This document shows positions 52,549 through 59,772 of a stretch of DNA of 64,000 nt, in pieces. Both the position numbers and the translations under genes were made by a program. A model generated the notes under the pieces. It was not told the origin of the DNA, did not search any database, and was given only the letters and a program-made list of their open reading frames with translations. Source of the DNA: Verrucomicrobiota bacterium (GTDB taxonomy: Bacteria > Verrucomicrobiota > Verrucomicrobiia > CAIQCK01); contig JAPLTX010000061.1 of NCBI GenBank assembly GCA_026397915.1, positions 158,731 to 222,730 on the forward strand. The letters are read 5' to 3'. The stretch's first letter is position 1; each line of letters begins with the position of its first letter.

Positions 52549-52874
52549 CGCCACGTGCTGGAGAAACCGTTCACCGACGGCGGCGGCTCAGCGAAGGAAT
52601 ACGCCTCGTGCCACGCGTTCAGCCGGCGCCATTCCCACGGCGCGATCTGGCTGCGGTCGCGCTGGCCAACGCGTTGCAGCCAGCTCTTCGAGCCGACGCG
52701 CGGCAACGGCGCCGCCTCGGCTGCAGTCGGCGGTTTCTGGGTCGGCGGTGGCGGGTAGGAATACTCGAAAGTGACCTTGTTCTTCTTCGGCGCGGCAGGA
52801 GCCTTCGCGTCGTCTGCCAATGCAATGGCGACGCACGCGGTCAGCGCCATGATCGTCAGCAAGATCGTTTTCAT
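52545..52874 (-). CDS. Small secreted proline-rich protein
   Basis: A 109-residue exported protein. Signal peptide MKTILLTIMALTACVAIALA at the chosen ATG 52874. The mature part is Pro/Lys-rich (KVTFEYSYPPPPTQKPP) with a Trp/Arg-rich end (WEWRRLNAWHEAYSF). It overlaps the convergent trmJ end. No family recognised. Confidence 0.5.
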   Translation of the reverse strand: MKTILLTIMALTACVAIALADDAKAPAAPKKNKVTFEYSYPPPPTQKPPTAAEAAPLPRVGSKSWLQRVGQRDRSQIAPWEWRRLNAWHEAYSFAEPPPSVNGFSSTWR

Positions 52875-52984
52875 TCTCAAAATCCTTGGACCTGATTCTA
52901 GCCGCCTGCAATGGCGGCTGCAACAACTCATCCGCGCTCACGTCGTCGCGCGCGTCCTCTCAATCGGAAATCGGAAAACCAAAA

Positions 52985-54076
52985 TCAAAACCGGTGCGCC
53001 ACGCGCTCGATGGAAGCGCGGATCAGCGGATGGTCCATCCACGGCGCGTGTTGCTGCCAACCAGTGCCGACGCCGCGATAGTCGGAGCCGCCGAAAAACG
53101 CCAGCCCGTGCTGCTCCGCCAGCCGCACGAACGTCGCGATATCGCGCGCGGCGTTCGGCTCGTATGGCTCGATGCCCGCTGTGTCCAGCGCCGCCATGCC
53201 CCACGACTTGAGCGTCGGCATGAATTCCTCCAGAGTCTGCTCGCGGAGTTGCGCGGTGAACGTCGGCAGCGTGCCCCAGCGCGCAAGCTGGCCGACCAGC
53301 TCCTGATACGTCGGCAGGCCCGGCGGAAACGGCGCGTAGGCCGGGCCGCCCGGATTCAGCATCCGCCGCACTTCGCCGCCGCGCCGCGCCAGCGTCTTCT
53401 CGTCAACGTCGTCCAGTTCGGCGCGCGCCACCGCCAGCGTCAACTGCCGGTCCGTGACGTTGCCTTCGGGCGTGAGGATGGCGGAAAGCTTCAGCGGCCG
53501 CTTGAGCTTCAGGTGCCGGTTCAGCTTTTCCAACTGCTGCTCCGACCGCACGCGCTTGGCTTCCTGAAACCGGCGGACGAGTTGCTCCAGTTCCGGCGTG
53601 CGCCGCGCGCCGACGGCCACGACCCACGCGGCCTCGCCCTGGCCCCATGCTTTCAGAATCGCGTCGCTGAACTTTTTCGAGACAGCGTCGTTCAGCGCGA
53701 TGGGTGCCTTGAATTCCACAGCCAGCGCCAGCCGCAACGGCTGCTCCATGCCGCGGTTGACGATGGTGGTCGCCTGGATCGCCTCGTCCATGTGCGCCAC
53801 CGACTCGTGTTCGACGCTGAGGATGGAAAACACCCGCGCCTCATGCGCTGCCCACACCATCCGCGCCGCCGAGTAAACACCGGGCGCAACGTCGCCGTAG
53901 GAGGCGTTGGTATGAACATGATCGTAGGACGGCAGCGCGGGGCCGATCTTCGGCGTCGCGGGACCGATGGCGCCGCGTTGCTCCAGCCCGCGCAGTTTCA
54001 CCAGCGCGGCCAGACGTTCTTCCATGTTGCGCGCGTCGAGCTGCGCGGCGGCTTCGCGGAAAAGTTGTTGGGTCAT
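52985..54076 (-). CDS. PHP-domain phosphoesterase-like protein
   Basis: About 363 residues from the ATG before TQQLFREAAA. PHP signatures: YDHVHTNASYGD at residues about 53-64, VEHESVAHMDEAI, and a late GGSDYRG. In canonical PHP enzymes the last motif is SDxH; here the His is Arg, so one metal ligand may be missing. Between the halves is a charged helical insert. It could be a phosphoesterase or a regulatory member. A RbsD/FucU gene starts just upstream (13-bp gap). Confidence 0.7.
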   Translation of the reverse strand: MTQQLFREAAAQLDARNMEERLAALVKLRGLEQRGAIGPATPKIGPALPSYDHVHTNASYGDVAPGVYSAARMVWAAHEARVFSILSVEHESVAHMDEAIQATTIVNRGMEQPLRLALAVEFKAPIALNDAVSKKFSDAILKAWGQGEAAWVVAVGARRTPELEQLVRRFQEAKRVRSEQQLEKLNRHLKLKRPLKLSAILTPEGNVTDRQLTLAVARAELDDVDEKTLARRGGEVRRMLNPGGPAYAPFPPGLPTYQELVGQLARWGTLPTFTAQLREQTLEEFMPTLKSWGMAALDTAGIEPYEPNAARDIATFVRLAEQHGLAFFGGSDYRGVGTGWQQHAPWMDHPLIRASIERVAHRF

Positions 54077-54089
54077 GGGCAATGATTCG

Positions 54090-54479
54090 TCAGGCTGATT
54101 CCAAAACCATGTTTGCGTATTGGACCGTGTCGCCGGTGCGGATGAGGCCAATGGCGCGCGGCACGCGTTTCTTAAACTCGATGTGCGGCTCAAACTCGAT
54201 CGGCACACCGCCCAGCGTCTTGGTGAAGGCGTTCTGCACCGCCTTCGTGTTGTTCCGGGTGAACTCCTCCGCCATGAACGCGCGGCCGATGACGAAGTTG
54301 GGCCGGATGGCGGCGAGCACCTGCAACACCGTCGGCACGCCGTCCACCAGCGAGATGTCCACCGTCTCGATCTCCGGCCAGAACGGGAAGCCGCGGTCGG
54401 CGATGACCAGCGTGTTGGTGTGGCGCACGCGGCTGAGCAGCGAGTTGATCGCCGGGTTCAGAATGCCTTGCTTCAACAT
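54090..54479 (-). CDS. RbsD/FucU-family sugar mutarotase
   Basis: A 129-residue protein of the RbsD/FucU family, which interconverts anomers of ribose, fucose or related sugars. Motifs: MLKQGILNPAINSLLSRVRH, VIADRGFPFWPEIETVDISL and a C-terminal RTGDTVQYANMVLESA. A good Shine-Dalgarno (AAAGGA) precedes ATG 54479. Residue choice does not settle RbsD versus FucU. Position before a ThuA gene on the other strand suggests a sugar-catabolic neighbourhood. Confidence 0.88.
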   Translation of the reverse strand: MLKQGILNPAINSLLSRVRHTNTLVIADRGFPFWPEIETVDISLVDGVPTVLQVLAAIRPNFVIGRAFMAEEFTRNNTKAVQNAFTKTLGGVPIEFEPHIEFKKRVPRAIGLIRTGDTVQYANMVLESA

Positions 54480-54600
54480 GGTGTCCTTTCGATTTGAAAA
54501 ACGTCGCGCCGTATAGTTGAGAGAACGCAGCCGGATGGAAAGTAGAAAATGGCTGCCACTGGTCTTGATAATTTCCCGCGCCGTGGCACACTCCGCCCCC

Positions 54601-55518
54601 ATGAACAAACTGCTTCTCGCCGCCGTCTCGCTTCTTGGTTCCCTAACGCTCGCCGCGGCGGGCGACGCCCGGATCGTTCTCATCGCCGGCCGGCCCAGCC
54701 ACGCCCCCGGCGAGCACGAGCACAACGCCGGCGTGCTGCTTTTCAAGAAATGCCTCGCCAGCGCGCCCGGCGTGCAGGTGGCGGCTTTCCTCAACGGCCA
54801 GTGGCCCGAGGCCGCCGTGTTTGACGGCGCGGCGGTGGTGGTGATCTACAGCGATGGCGGTGGCGGCCATCCTGCACTCCAAGGCGACCACCTTCAACAA
54901 CTCGACGCGCTCGTGAAGAAAGGCGTCGGGTTCGGCGCGGTCCACTACGCCTGCGAGCCGACCAAAGACAAGGGCCAAAAGGAATTCCTCGACTGGATCG
55001 GTGGGTGCTTCGAGATCAACTGGTCGGTCAACCCGCATTGGGAGGCCGACTACAAAACGCTGCCCAGCCATCCCATCACACGCGGCGTCAAGCCGTTCAA
55101 GATGCAAGACGAATGGTATTTCCACATGCGCTTTCGCGAAGGCATGAAGGGCGTGACGGCAATCCTCTCGGCGGTCGCGCCTGAGAGCACGATGAGCCGC
55201 CCGGATGGCGCACACAGCGGCAATCCCGCCGTGCGCGAGGCCGTCAAGAAGGGCGAGCCGCAGCACATGATGTGGGTCGCCGAAAACACCGGCGGCTCGC
55301 GAGGCTTCGGTTTCACCGGCGGCCACTTCCACAAGAACTGGGGCAACGACGACTTCCGCAAGGTCGTGCTCAACGCCATCCTATGGATCGCCAAGGTCGA
55401 AGTGCCGACCGACGGCGTGCAATCCGCGCCGACCGAGGATGAACTCAAGGCCAACCTCGACTCGAAGCCGCCGCGCAAGCCAGCCGCGCCGAAGAAGCGT
55501 CCGGCCGCGAAACAGTAA
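54601..55518 (+). CDS. Secreted ThuA-domain protein
   Basis: A 305-residue exported protein. Signal peptide at ATG 54601 (MNKLLLAAVSLLGSLTLAAA). The ThuA glutamine-amidotransferase-like fold shows VLIAGRPSHAPGEHEHNAG, GFGAVHYACEPTK and GRGFGFTGGHFHKNWG-type ends (GFGFTGGHFHKNW). The C-terminus is a Lys/Pro/Ala tail. ThuA domains are linked to trehalose/oligosaccharide metabolism and are abundant in this phylum. It lies 27 bp upstream of a sugar isomerase. Confidence 0.85.
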   Translation: MNKLLLAAVSLLGSLTLAAAGDARIVLIAGRPSHAPGEHEHNAGVLLFKKCLASAPGVQVAAFLNGQWPEAAVFDGAAVVVIYSDGGGGHPALQGDHLQQLDALVKKGVGFGAVHYACEPTKDKGQKEFLDWIGGCFEINWSVNPHWEADYKTLPSHPITRGVKPFKMQDEWYFHMRFREGMKGVTAILSAVAPESTMSRPDGAHSGNPAVREAVKKGEPQHMMWVAENTGGSRGFGFTGGHFHKNWGNDDFRKVVLNAILWIAKVEVPTDGVQSAPTEDELKANLDSKPPRKPAAPKKRPAAKQ

Positions 55519-55545
55519 TCTGCCTGAAAGGAGCCAGACCCCTCG

Positions 55546-56304
55546 ATGAAACTCGGACTCGTCACCTACAACCTTGCCCCCAAGTGGGACCTCGCCACCG
55601 TCATCAAGAACTGCAAGGCCACGGGCTTTGAGGGCGTGGAGTTCCGCACCACGCACGCCCACGGCGTCGAGCCGTCACTCACGTCGGAGCAGCGCCAGGA
55701 AGTGAAGAAGCGTTGTGCCGACGGCGGCCTTACTATCTGGGGACTCGGCTCCACCTGCGAGTTTCATTCGCCGGACCCGGCGGTCGTCCGCAAAAACATC
55801 GCCACCTGCGCCGAGTTCGCAAAGCTCGCCGCCGACCTCGGCGCGCGTGGCGTCAAGGTCCGCCCCAACGGCATCCCCAAGGACGTGCCCGTCCACAAGA
55901 CCCTGGAGCAGATCGGCAAATCCCTCGCCGAGTGCGGCAAGGTGGCCGGCGACCTCGGTGTCGAGGTCTGGCTGGAGGTTCACGGCAAGGACAGCGCCCA
56001 CCCGCCGCACATCCGCGAGATCATGGACCACTGCGACCAGCGCGCCGTCGGCGTCTGCTGGAACTCCAACGCCGGCGACGTCGTCAACGGCTCCGTGAAG
56101 GAATACTTCAACCTCCTCGCCAAGGACATCAAGAGCTGCCACATCAACGAACTCTGCTCCAACTACCCGTGGCGCGAGTTGTTCGCCTGCTTCAAGCAGA
56201 TCAACTACGACCGCTTCACCCTCTGCGAGATCGCCGAGACCTCCGACCCGGTGCGCTTGATGAAATACTACCGCGCCCTCTGGCTGGAGTTGCAGCGGCC
56301 CTAA
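55546..56304 (+). CDS. Sugar phosphate isomerase/epimerase (xylose-isomerase-like TIM barrel)
   Basis: A 252-residue AP-endonuclease-2-type TIM barrel. GFEGVEFRTTHAHGV, VWLEVHGKDSAHPPHI, GVCWNSNAGDVV and HINELCSNYPWREL carry the metal-binding residues (Glu, His, Asn). AAAGGAGCC precedes ATG 55546. It probably acts on a sugar released or oxidised by the neighbouring secreted enzymes (inference). No signal peptide, so cytosolic. Confidence 0.85.
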   Translation: MKLGLVTYNLAPKWDLATVIKNCKATGFEGVEFRTTHAHGVEPSLTSEQRQEVKKRCADGGLTIWGLGSTCEFHSPDPAVVRKNIATCAEFAKLAADLGARGVKVRPNGIPKDVPVHKTLEQIGKSLAECGKVAGDLGVEVWLEVHGKDSAHPPHIREIMDHCDQRAVGVCWNSNAGDVVNGSVKEYFNLLAKDIKSCHINELCSNYPWRELFACFKQINYDRFTLCEIAETSDPVRLMKYYRALWLELQRP

Positions 56305-56347
56305 CGCGGTGACACGCTTGTGTGGCTTGAGTTCCGGCGGAGAAATC

Positions 56348-57667
56348 TCAGATCGAGAAGTCGGTGTATTCGGGCTTCACGGCTTCGGTGGGCGGGAAGA
56401 GCATGCCGGCGGCAACGGTGGCGTTGGTGCCTTGCTCGATGAGAATGAAGGAACCGGTGAGACGGTTGGTGGCGTAACCGTCGAAGATGAGGGGCTTGGA
56501 GGCCTTGAGCCGGATTTCGCCGATATCGTTCAACGCCAGCTCGGGCGCGTCCGGCTCCGGCTCGAAGGTGGAAACGTTGATGCGGTCTTCGATCTCGGTG
56601 ACGACGGCCTGGACGGTCTGGGTGGTGTGTTTGAGGAAATACTTCCGACCGCGTTGGAGCGGACGGGGGTGCATCCAGCAAACCTTGGCGTGCAGCTCAG
56701 TGCTCGCGCCAGGGAGGTTGTCGGGGCCGATGATCATGTCGCCGCGGCTTACATCAATGTCATCCTCCAGCACGAGTGTGATGGAGCGCGGGCAGAAGGC
56801 TTCCTGAAGCGGGCCGTTGTAGGTCCAGATTTCCTTCACGCGGCTAACGAGGCCGCTGGGGAGGACCATGACTTTCTGGCCGACCTTGACGATGCCGCCG
56901 GCGATCTGGCCGCTGAAGCCGCGGAAGTCGTGGAGGCGCGGGTCGGTCGGGTTGTTGGGGCGGTTGACCCATTGCACGGGCAGGCGGAAGCCGCTGAGGT
57001 TCCAGTCGCTGCCGATGTGGACGCTCTCGAGATGGCCGAGCAGTGTGGGGCCGGTATACCACGGCGTCTTCGGCGACGGGTCCACGACGTTGTCGCCATT
57101 GAGCGCACTCATAGGGAGGAACTTCACGTCCTTCATGTCGAGGCGCGGGAGGAATTCCTCGAACTGGTCGCGGATCTCGATGAAGCGCTCTTCGCTCCAG
57201 TCCACGAGGTCCATTTTGTTGACCGCGATGACAAGGTGCGGGATGCGTAGAAGCGACGCAATGCAGGTGTGGCGGCGGCTCTGTTCGATGACACCTTGGC
57301 GCGCGTCCACGAGGACGATGGATAGGTTCGCAGTCGAGGCGCCAGTGACCATGTTGCGGGTGTATTGGACGTGACCTGGTGTGTCGGCGACAATGAACTT
57401 CCGTTTTGGCGTGGCGAAGTAACGGTAGGCGACGTCAATGGTGATGCCTTGCTCGCGCTCGGCGCGGAGGCCGTCGGTGAGGTTGGCGAGGTTGATCTGG
57501 CCGCCGCCGGTAATGTCGGCGGAGCGCTCCAACGCCTCGATCTGGTCCTCCATCAGGTTCTTGGAGTCGTAGAGTAGGCGGCCGATGAGCGTGGACTTGC
57601 CATCGTCAACAGAACCGCAGGTGTTGAAGCGAAGGATGTCAACCGGATGATGGGCAGGGACAGGCAT
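56348..57667 (-). CDS. cysN: Sulfate adenylyltransferase subunit 1 (GTPase)
   Basis: A 439-residue EF-Tu-like GTPase that drives APS formation with CysD. G1 GSVDDGKS (18-25), G3 DTPGH, G4 NKMD. There is no fused APS-kinase (CysC) domain. It is separated from cysD by 471 bp holding a four-helix-bundle gene and two heptamer arrays, although the two subunits are normally adjacent or overlapping. Confidence 0.93.
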   Translation of the reverse strand: MPVPAHHPVDILRFNTCGSVDDGKSTLIGRLLYDSKNLMEDQIEALERSADITGGGQINLANLTDGLRAEREQGITIDVAYRYFATPKRKFIVADTPGHVQYTRNMVTGASTANLSIVLVDARQGVIEQSRRHTCIASLLRIPHLVIAVNKMDLVDWSEERFIEIRDQFEEFLPRLDMKDVKFLPMSALNGDNVVDPSPKTPWYTGPTLLGHLESVHIGSDWNLSGFRLPVQWVNRPNNPTDPRLHDFRGFSGQIAGGIVKVGQKVMVLPSGLVSRVKEIWTYNGPLQEAFCPRSITLVLEDDIDVSRGDMIIGPDNLPGASTELHAKVCWMHPRPLQRGRKYFLKHTTQTVQAVVTEIEDRINVSTFEPEPDAPELALNDIGEIRLKASKPLIFDGYATNRLTGSFILIEQGTNATVAAGMLFPPTEAVKPEYTDFSI

Positions 57668-57674
57668 AAGAATT

Positions 57675-57709
57675 GGGAGATGGGAGTTGGGAGTTAGGAG
57701 ATGGGATGG
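57675..57709. repeat. 7-bp-period array (GGGAGAT), left flank of inserted gene
   Basis: GGGAGAT GGGAGTT GGGAGTT AGGAGAT GGGATGG, starting 7 bases from the cysN start codon. It is the inverted counterpart of the array at 58112-58132. Confidence 0.8.
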
Positions 57710-57720
57710 AAGATTAGGAG

Positions 57721-58101
57721 TCAGGGTTCGGAACGACGGGCTTGGGTGGAACGGATCAGACCAGAAATCAATCGGCCGGTCTGTCCAACAAGCGAGAGGA
57801 TCTGTTTATGCTCGTCATGTGAAATGTAGCCAGCGTCAAGCATGACATAAGAAAGCGACCGCGCCTCGCCGCACGACGCTCGTGCCACGTTGTAGAACTG
57901 AAGTTTCTCCGCTGGATGCAGCCGCTCAAAGCCTTCGGCGATATTGGTCATGGCCGACACAGCGGCGCGCTGCGCCTGATCTCTCAAACCGAAATCTTTG
58001 GACGCAGCCGAGCGCCGGAAGATGGCATAGACAAACCGCACCAGTTCCCTGGCGGTCTTCCAAACTTCCAACTCTTCGAATGTAGAAACTCTGTCTGGCA
58101 T
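57721..58101 (-). CDS. Four-helix-bundle protein (23S rRNA-IVP / TIGR02436 type)
   Basis: A 126-residue all-helical protein (FEELEVWKTARELVRFVYA, AVSAMTNIAEGFER, SYVMLDAGYISHDEHKQI). The AxxSxxxNIAEG-like motif is the hallmark of the four-helix bundle encoded by intervening sequences in 23S rRNA genes, related to Avd of diversity-generating retroelements. ATG 58101 has GGAAGG just upstream; an earlier ATG would translate the heptamer array (GDGRWEMEGK). It lies between cysD and cysN on the same strand, replacing their normal junction. Function of this family outside DGRs is not established. Confidence 0.85.
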   Translation of the reverse strand: MPDRVSTFEELEVWKTARELVRFVYAIFRRSAASKDFGLRDQAQRAAVSAMTNIAEGFERLHPAEKLQFYNVARASCGEARSLSYVMLDAGYISHDEHKQILSLVGQTGRLISGLIRSTQARRSEP

Positions 58102-58105
58102 CTTT

Positions 58106-58138
58106 CCTTCCATCTCCCATCTCCCATCTCCCATCTGC
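58106..58138. repeat. 7-bp-period array (ATCTCCC), right flank of inserted gene
   Basis: Three exact ATCTCCC units plus degenerate flanks, ending at 58138, the base before the cysD stop codon. Complement of the GGGAGAT units at 57675. It forms the 5' untranslated region of the four-helix-bundle gene. Confidence 0.8.
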
Positions 58139-59077
58139 TCAAAAATATCCCGCCTTCTTGCGGTCTTCCATTGCTGCTTCGGAAGACTTGTCGTCGGCGC
58201 GAGTGCCGCGTTCGGTGACGCGGGCGGCGGCGATTTCGGCAACGATGTCGTCCACGCTGTCGGCGCGGGATTCGATCATGCCGGTGCTGATCATGTCGGC
58301 GATGGTGCGGACGCGGACGATGAGCTTCGCGCGCTTCTCATTCGGCTTCGGGCGCGCGCCGGCGTAAGGATCGGGCTGGCCGTTGTCGCTATGAGGTGGC
58401 GGGATGGGAAGCCACTGGCCGCCGCGACGAAAGCACTCGCGCTCGTGGCTGAAGTAGATGTTTGGCACCTCCAGCTTTTCCCGGCGGATGTATTCCCACA
58501 CGTCCATCTCGGTCCAGTTAGAGAGCGGAAAGACGCGCATGTTCTCGCCGGGACTGAGCCGGGCGTTGTAGAGATTCCAGATTTCGGGGCGCTGGTTTTT
58601 CGGGTCCCACTGGCCGAAGCCGTCGCGGAAGCTGAAGAAACGCTCCTTGGCGCGGGCCTTCTCCTCGTCGCGCCGCGCGCCGCCGATGCAGCAGTCGAAT
58701 CGAAACTCCTCGATCGCGCCAAGCAGCACGGGAATCTGGAGCCGGTTGCGGCTGATCTCGCTAGTCGAAGCCGTGGCGAGGCCGCGCGCGATGGCGTCAT
58801 CCACAGTGCGAACGATGAGCTTGGAGCCGAGTTCCTTTGCGCGGCGGTCGCGGAACTCGAGGAGTTCGGGAAACTCGTGGCCGGTCTCGATGTTCAGGAA
58901 CGGCATCGGGATGTCGGAGGGGCGGAAGGCTTTCTCCGCCAGACGCAACATGCAGATGGAGTCCTTGCCACCGGAGAAAAGCAGCGCGGGCCGCTCGAAT
59001 TCTGCGGCGACCTCGCGCATGACGTGGATGGCCTCGGTTTCGAGATACTGAAGATGGTCGAGATGATAACTGTTCAT
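58139..59077 (-). CDS. cysD: Sulfate adenylyltransferase subunit 2
   Basis: A 312-residue PP-loop enzyme producing APS from ATP and sulfate with CysN. PP-loop LLFSGGKDSICML, and RRDEEKARAKERFFSFRD, FPLSNWTEMDVWEYI. ATG 59077 (MNSYHLDHLQYLE) is the canonical start; the longer frame enters the preceding gap. Its last codon touches the right heptamer array directly, so any insertion occurred exactly at the gene end without damage. Confidence 0.94.
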   Translation of the reverse strand: MNSYHLDHLQYLETEAIHVMREVAAEFERPALLFSGGKDSICMLRLAEKAFRPSDIPMPFLNIETGHEFPELLEFRDRRAKELGSKLIVRTVDDAIARGLATASTSEISRNRLQIPVLLGAIEEFRFDCCIGGARRDEEKARAKERFFSFRDGFGQWDPKNQRPEIWNLYNARLSPGENMRVFPLSNWTEMDVWEYIRREKLEVPNIYFSHERECFRRGGQWLPIPPPHSDNGQPDPYAGARPKPNEKRAKLIVRVRTIADMISTGMIESRADSVDDIVAEIAAARVTERGTRADDKSSEAAMEDRKKAGYF

Positions 59078-59109
59078 CGAAGAAAGAAGAAAAGCCTGGG
59101 CGTCAACGC

Positions 59110-59766
59110 TCAGGCATTCACTGCCTTGCCACCCCACGCCGTGTGCAGGCCGCACTCGCGCTTCTCGTCGGCCTTGGCGGGATCGAAGTAGTCCCACTCG
59201 TTTGGCAGCTTGTGCTTCTGGAGGTAGGCCTCCATGTCGGCGTCGGTGAGGTAGAAAACGGGACTCACCTTCAGCGCGCCGAAGTTCGGATCGGCCATGA
59301 CGATGTCGAGGCCGGCGCGAATCGCGTTTTGCGTCCTGCGCAACGCGGTGATCCAGATGGTTGGCGCGAGTTCCTTCATGCCGCGATGGAAAGGCTCCAG
59401 CTTCATCACCGTGCTGAACTTCTTCAGCCCCTCCTCGTCGTCAGACTGCGGCGCCGGCCCGTAGATCGCTTCGCGATGTTTCCGCGTGATGCGCGGGATA
59501 TAGGCCTTGATGTTCAGCTTGAGCAACGAACGGAGTTGCTCGGCGTGCTTGTAGGTCGCGGCGCGATTGTAACCGTGATCCACCCAGAGCACCGGGATGT
59601 CCGACTGCACCTGCGTAACAAGGTGAAGGATGACGGCCTCGTAGGGACGGAAGTTTGTCGAAACGATGGCGCGGCCTCCGCCCTGCGCGATGGCCCAGCG
59701 GGCGATTTCGAGCGGCGACTTATCGTGCAACTCAGCGTTGGCTTTGGCGATTTGATCAGGAGTCAT
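59110..59766 (-). CDS. cysH: Phosphoadenosine (or adenosine) phosphosulfate reductase
   Basis: A 218-residue thiol-dependent reductase giving sulfite. PP-loop-related VSTNFRPYEAVILHLV, RITRKHREAIYG, and the catalytic C-terminal ECGLH. The Cys pairs (CC...CxxC) that carry the 4Fe-4S cluster of APS reductases are absent, which favours PAPS as substrate. A PAPS-forming kinase (CysC) is not in this window. It starts 6 bp after cysI and is followed by cysD. Confidence 0.92.
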   Translation of the reverse strand: MTPDQIAKANAELHDKSPLEIARWAIAQGGGRAIVSTNFRPYEAVILHLVTQVQSDIPVLWVDHGYNRAATYKHAEQLRSLLKLNIKAYIPRITRKHREAIYGPAPQSDDEEGLKKFSTVMKLEPFHRGMKELAPTIWITALRRTQNAIRAGLDIVMADPNFGALKVSPVFYLTDADMEAYLQKHKLPNEWDYFDPAKADEKRECGLHTAWGGKAVNA

Positions 59767-59772
59767 GGCGAA

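Noticed and set aside
57721..58101. Diversity-generating retroelement, because the protein resembles Avd
   Set aside because: No reverse transcriptase or template/variable repeat pair is present in the window.
59078..59197. Upstream extension of cysD
   Set aside because: It overlaps the end of cysH and adds residues without homology; ATG 59077 starts the conserved domain.
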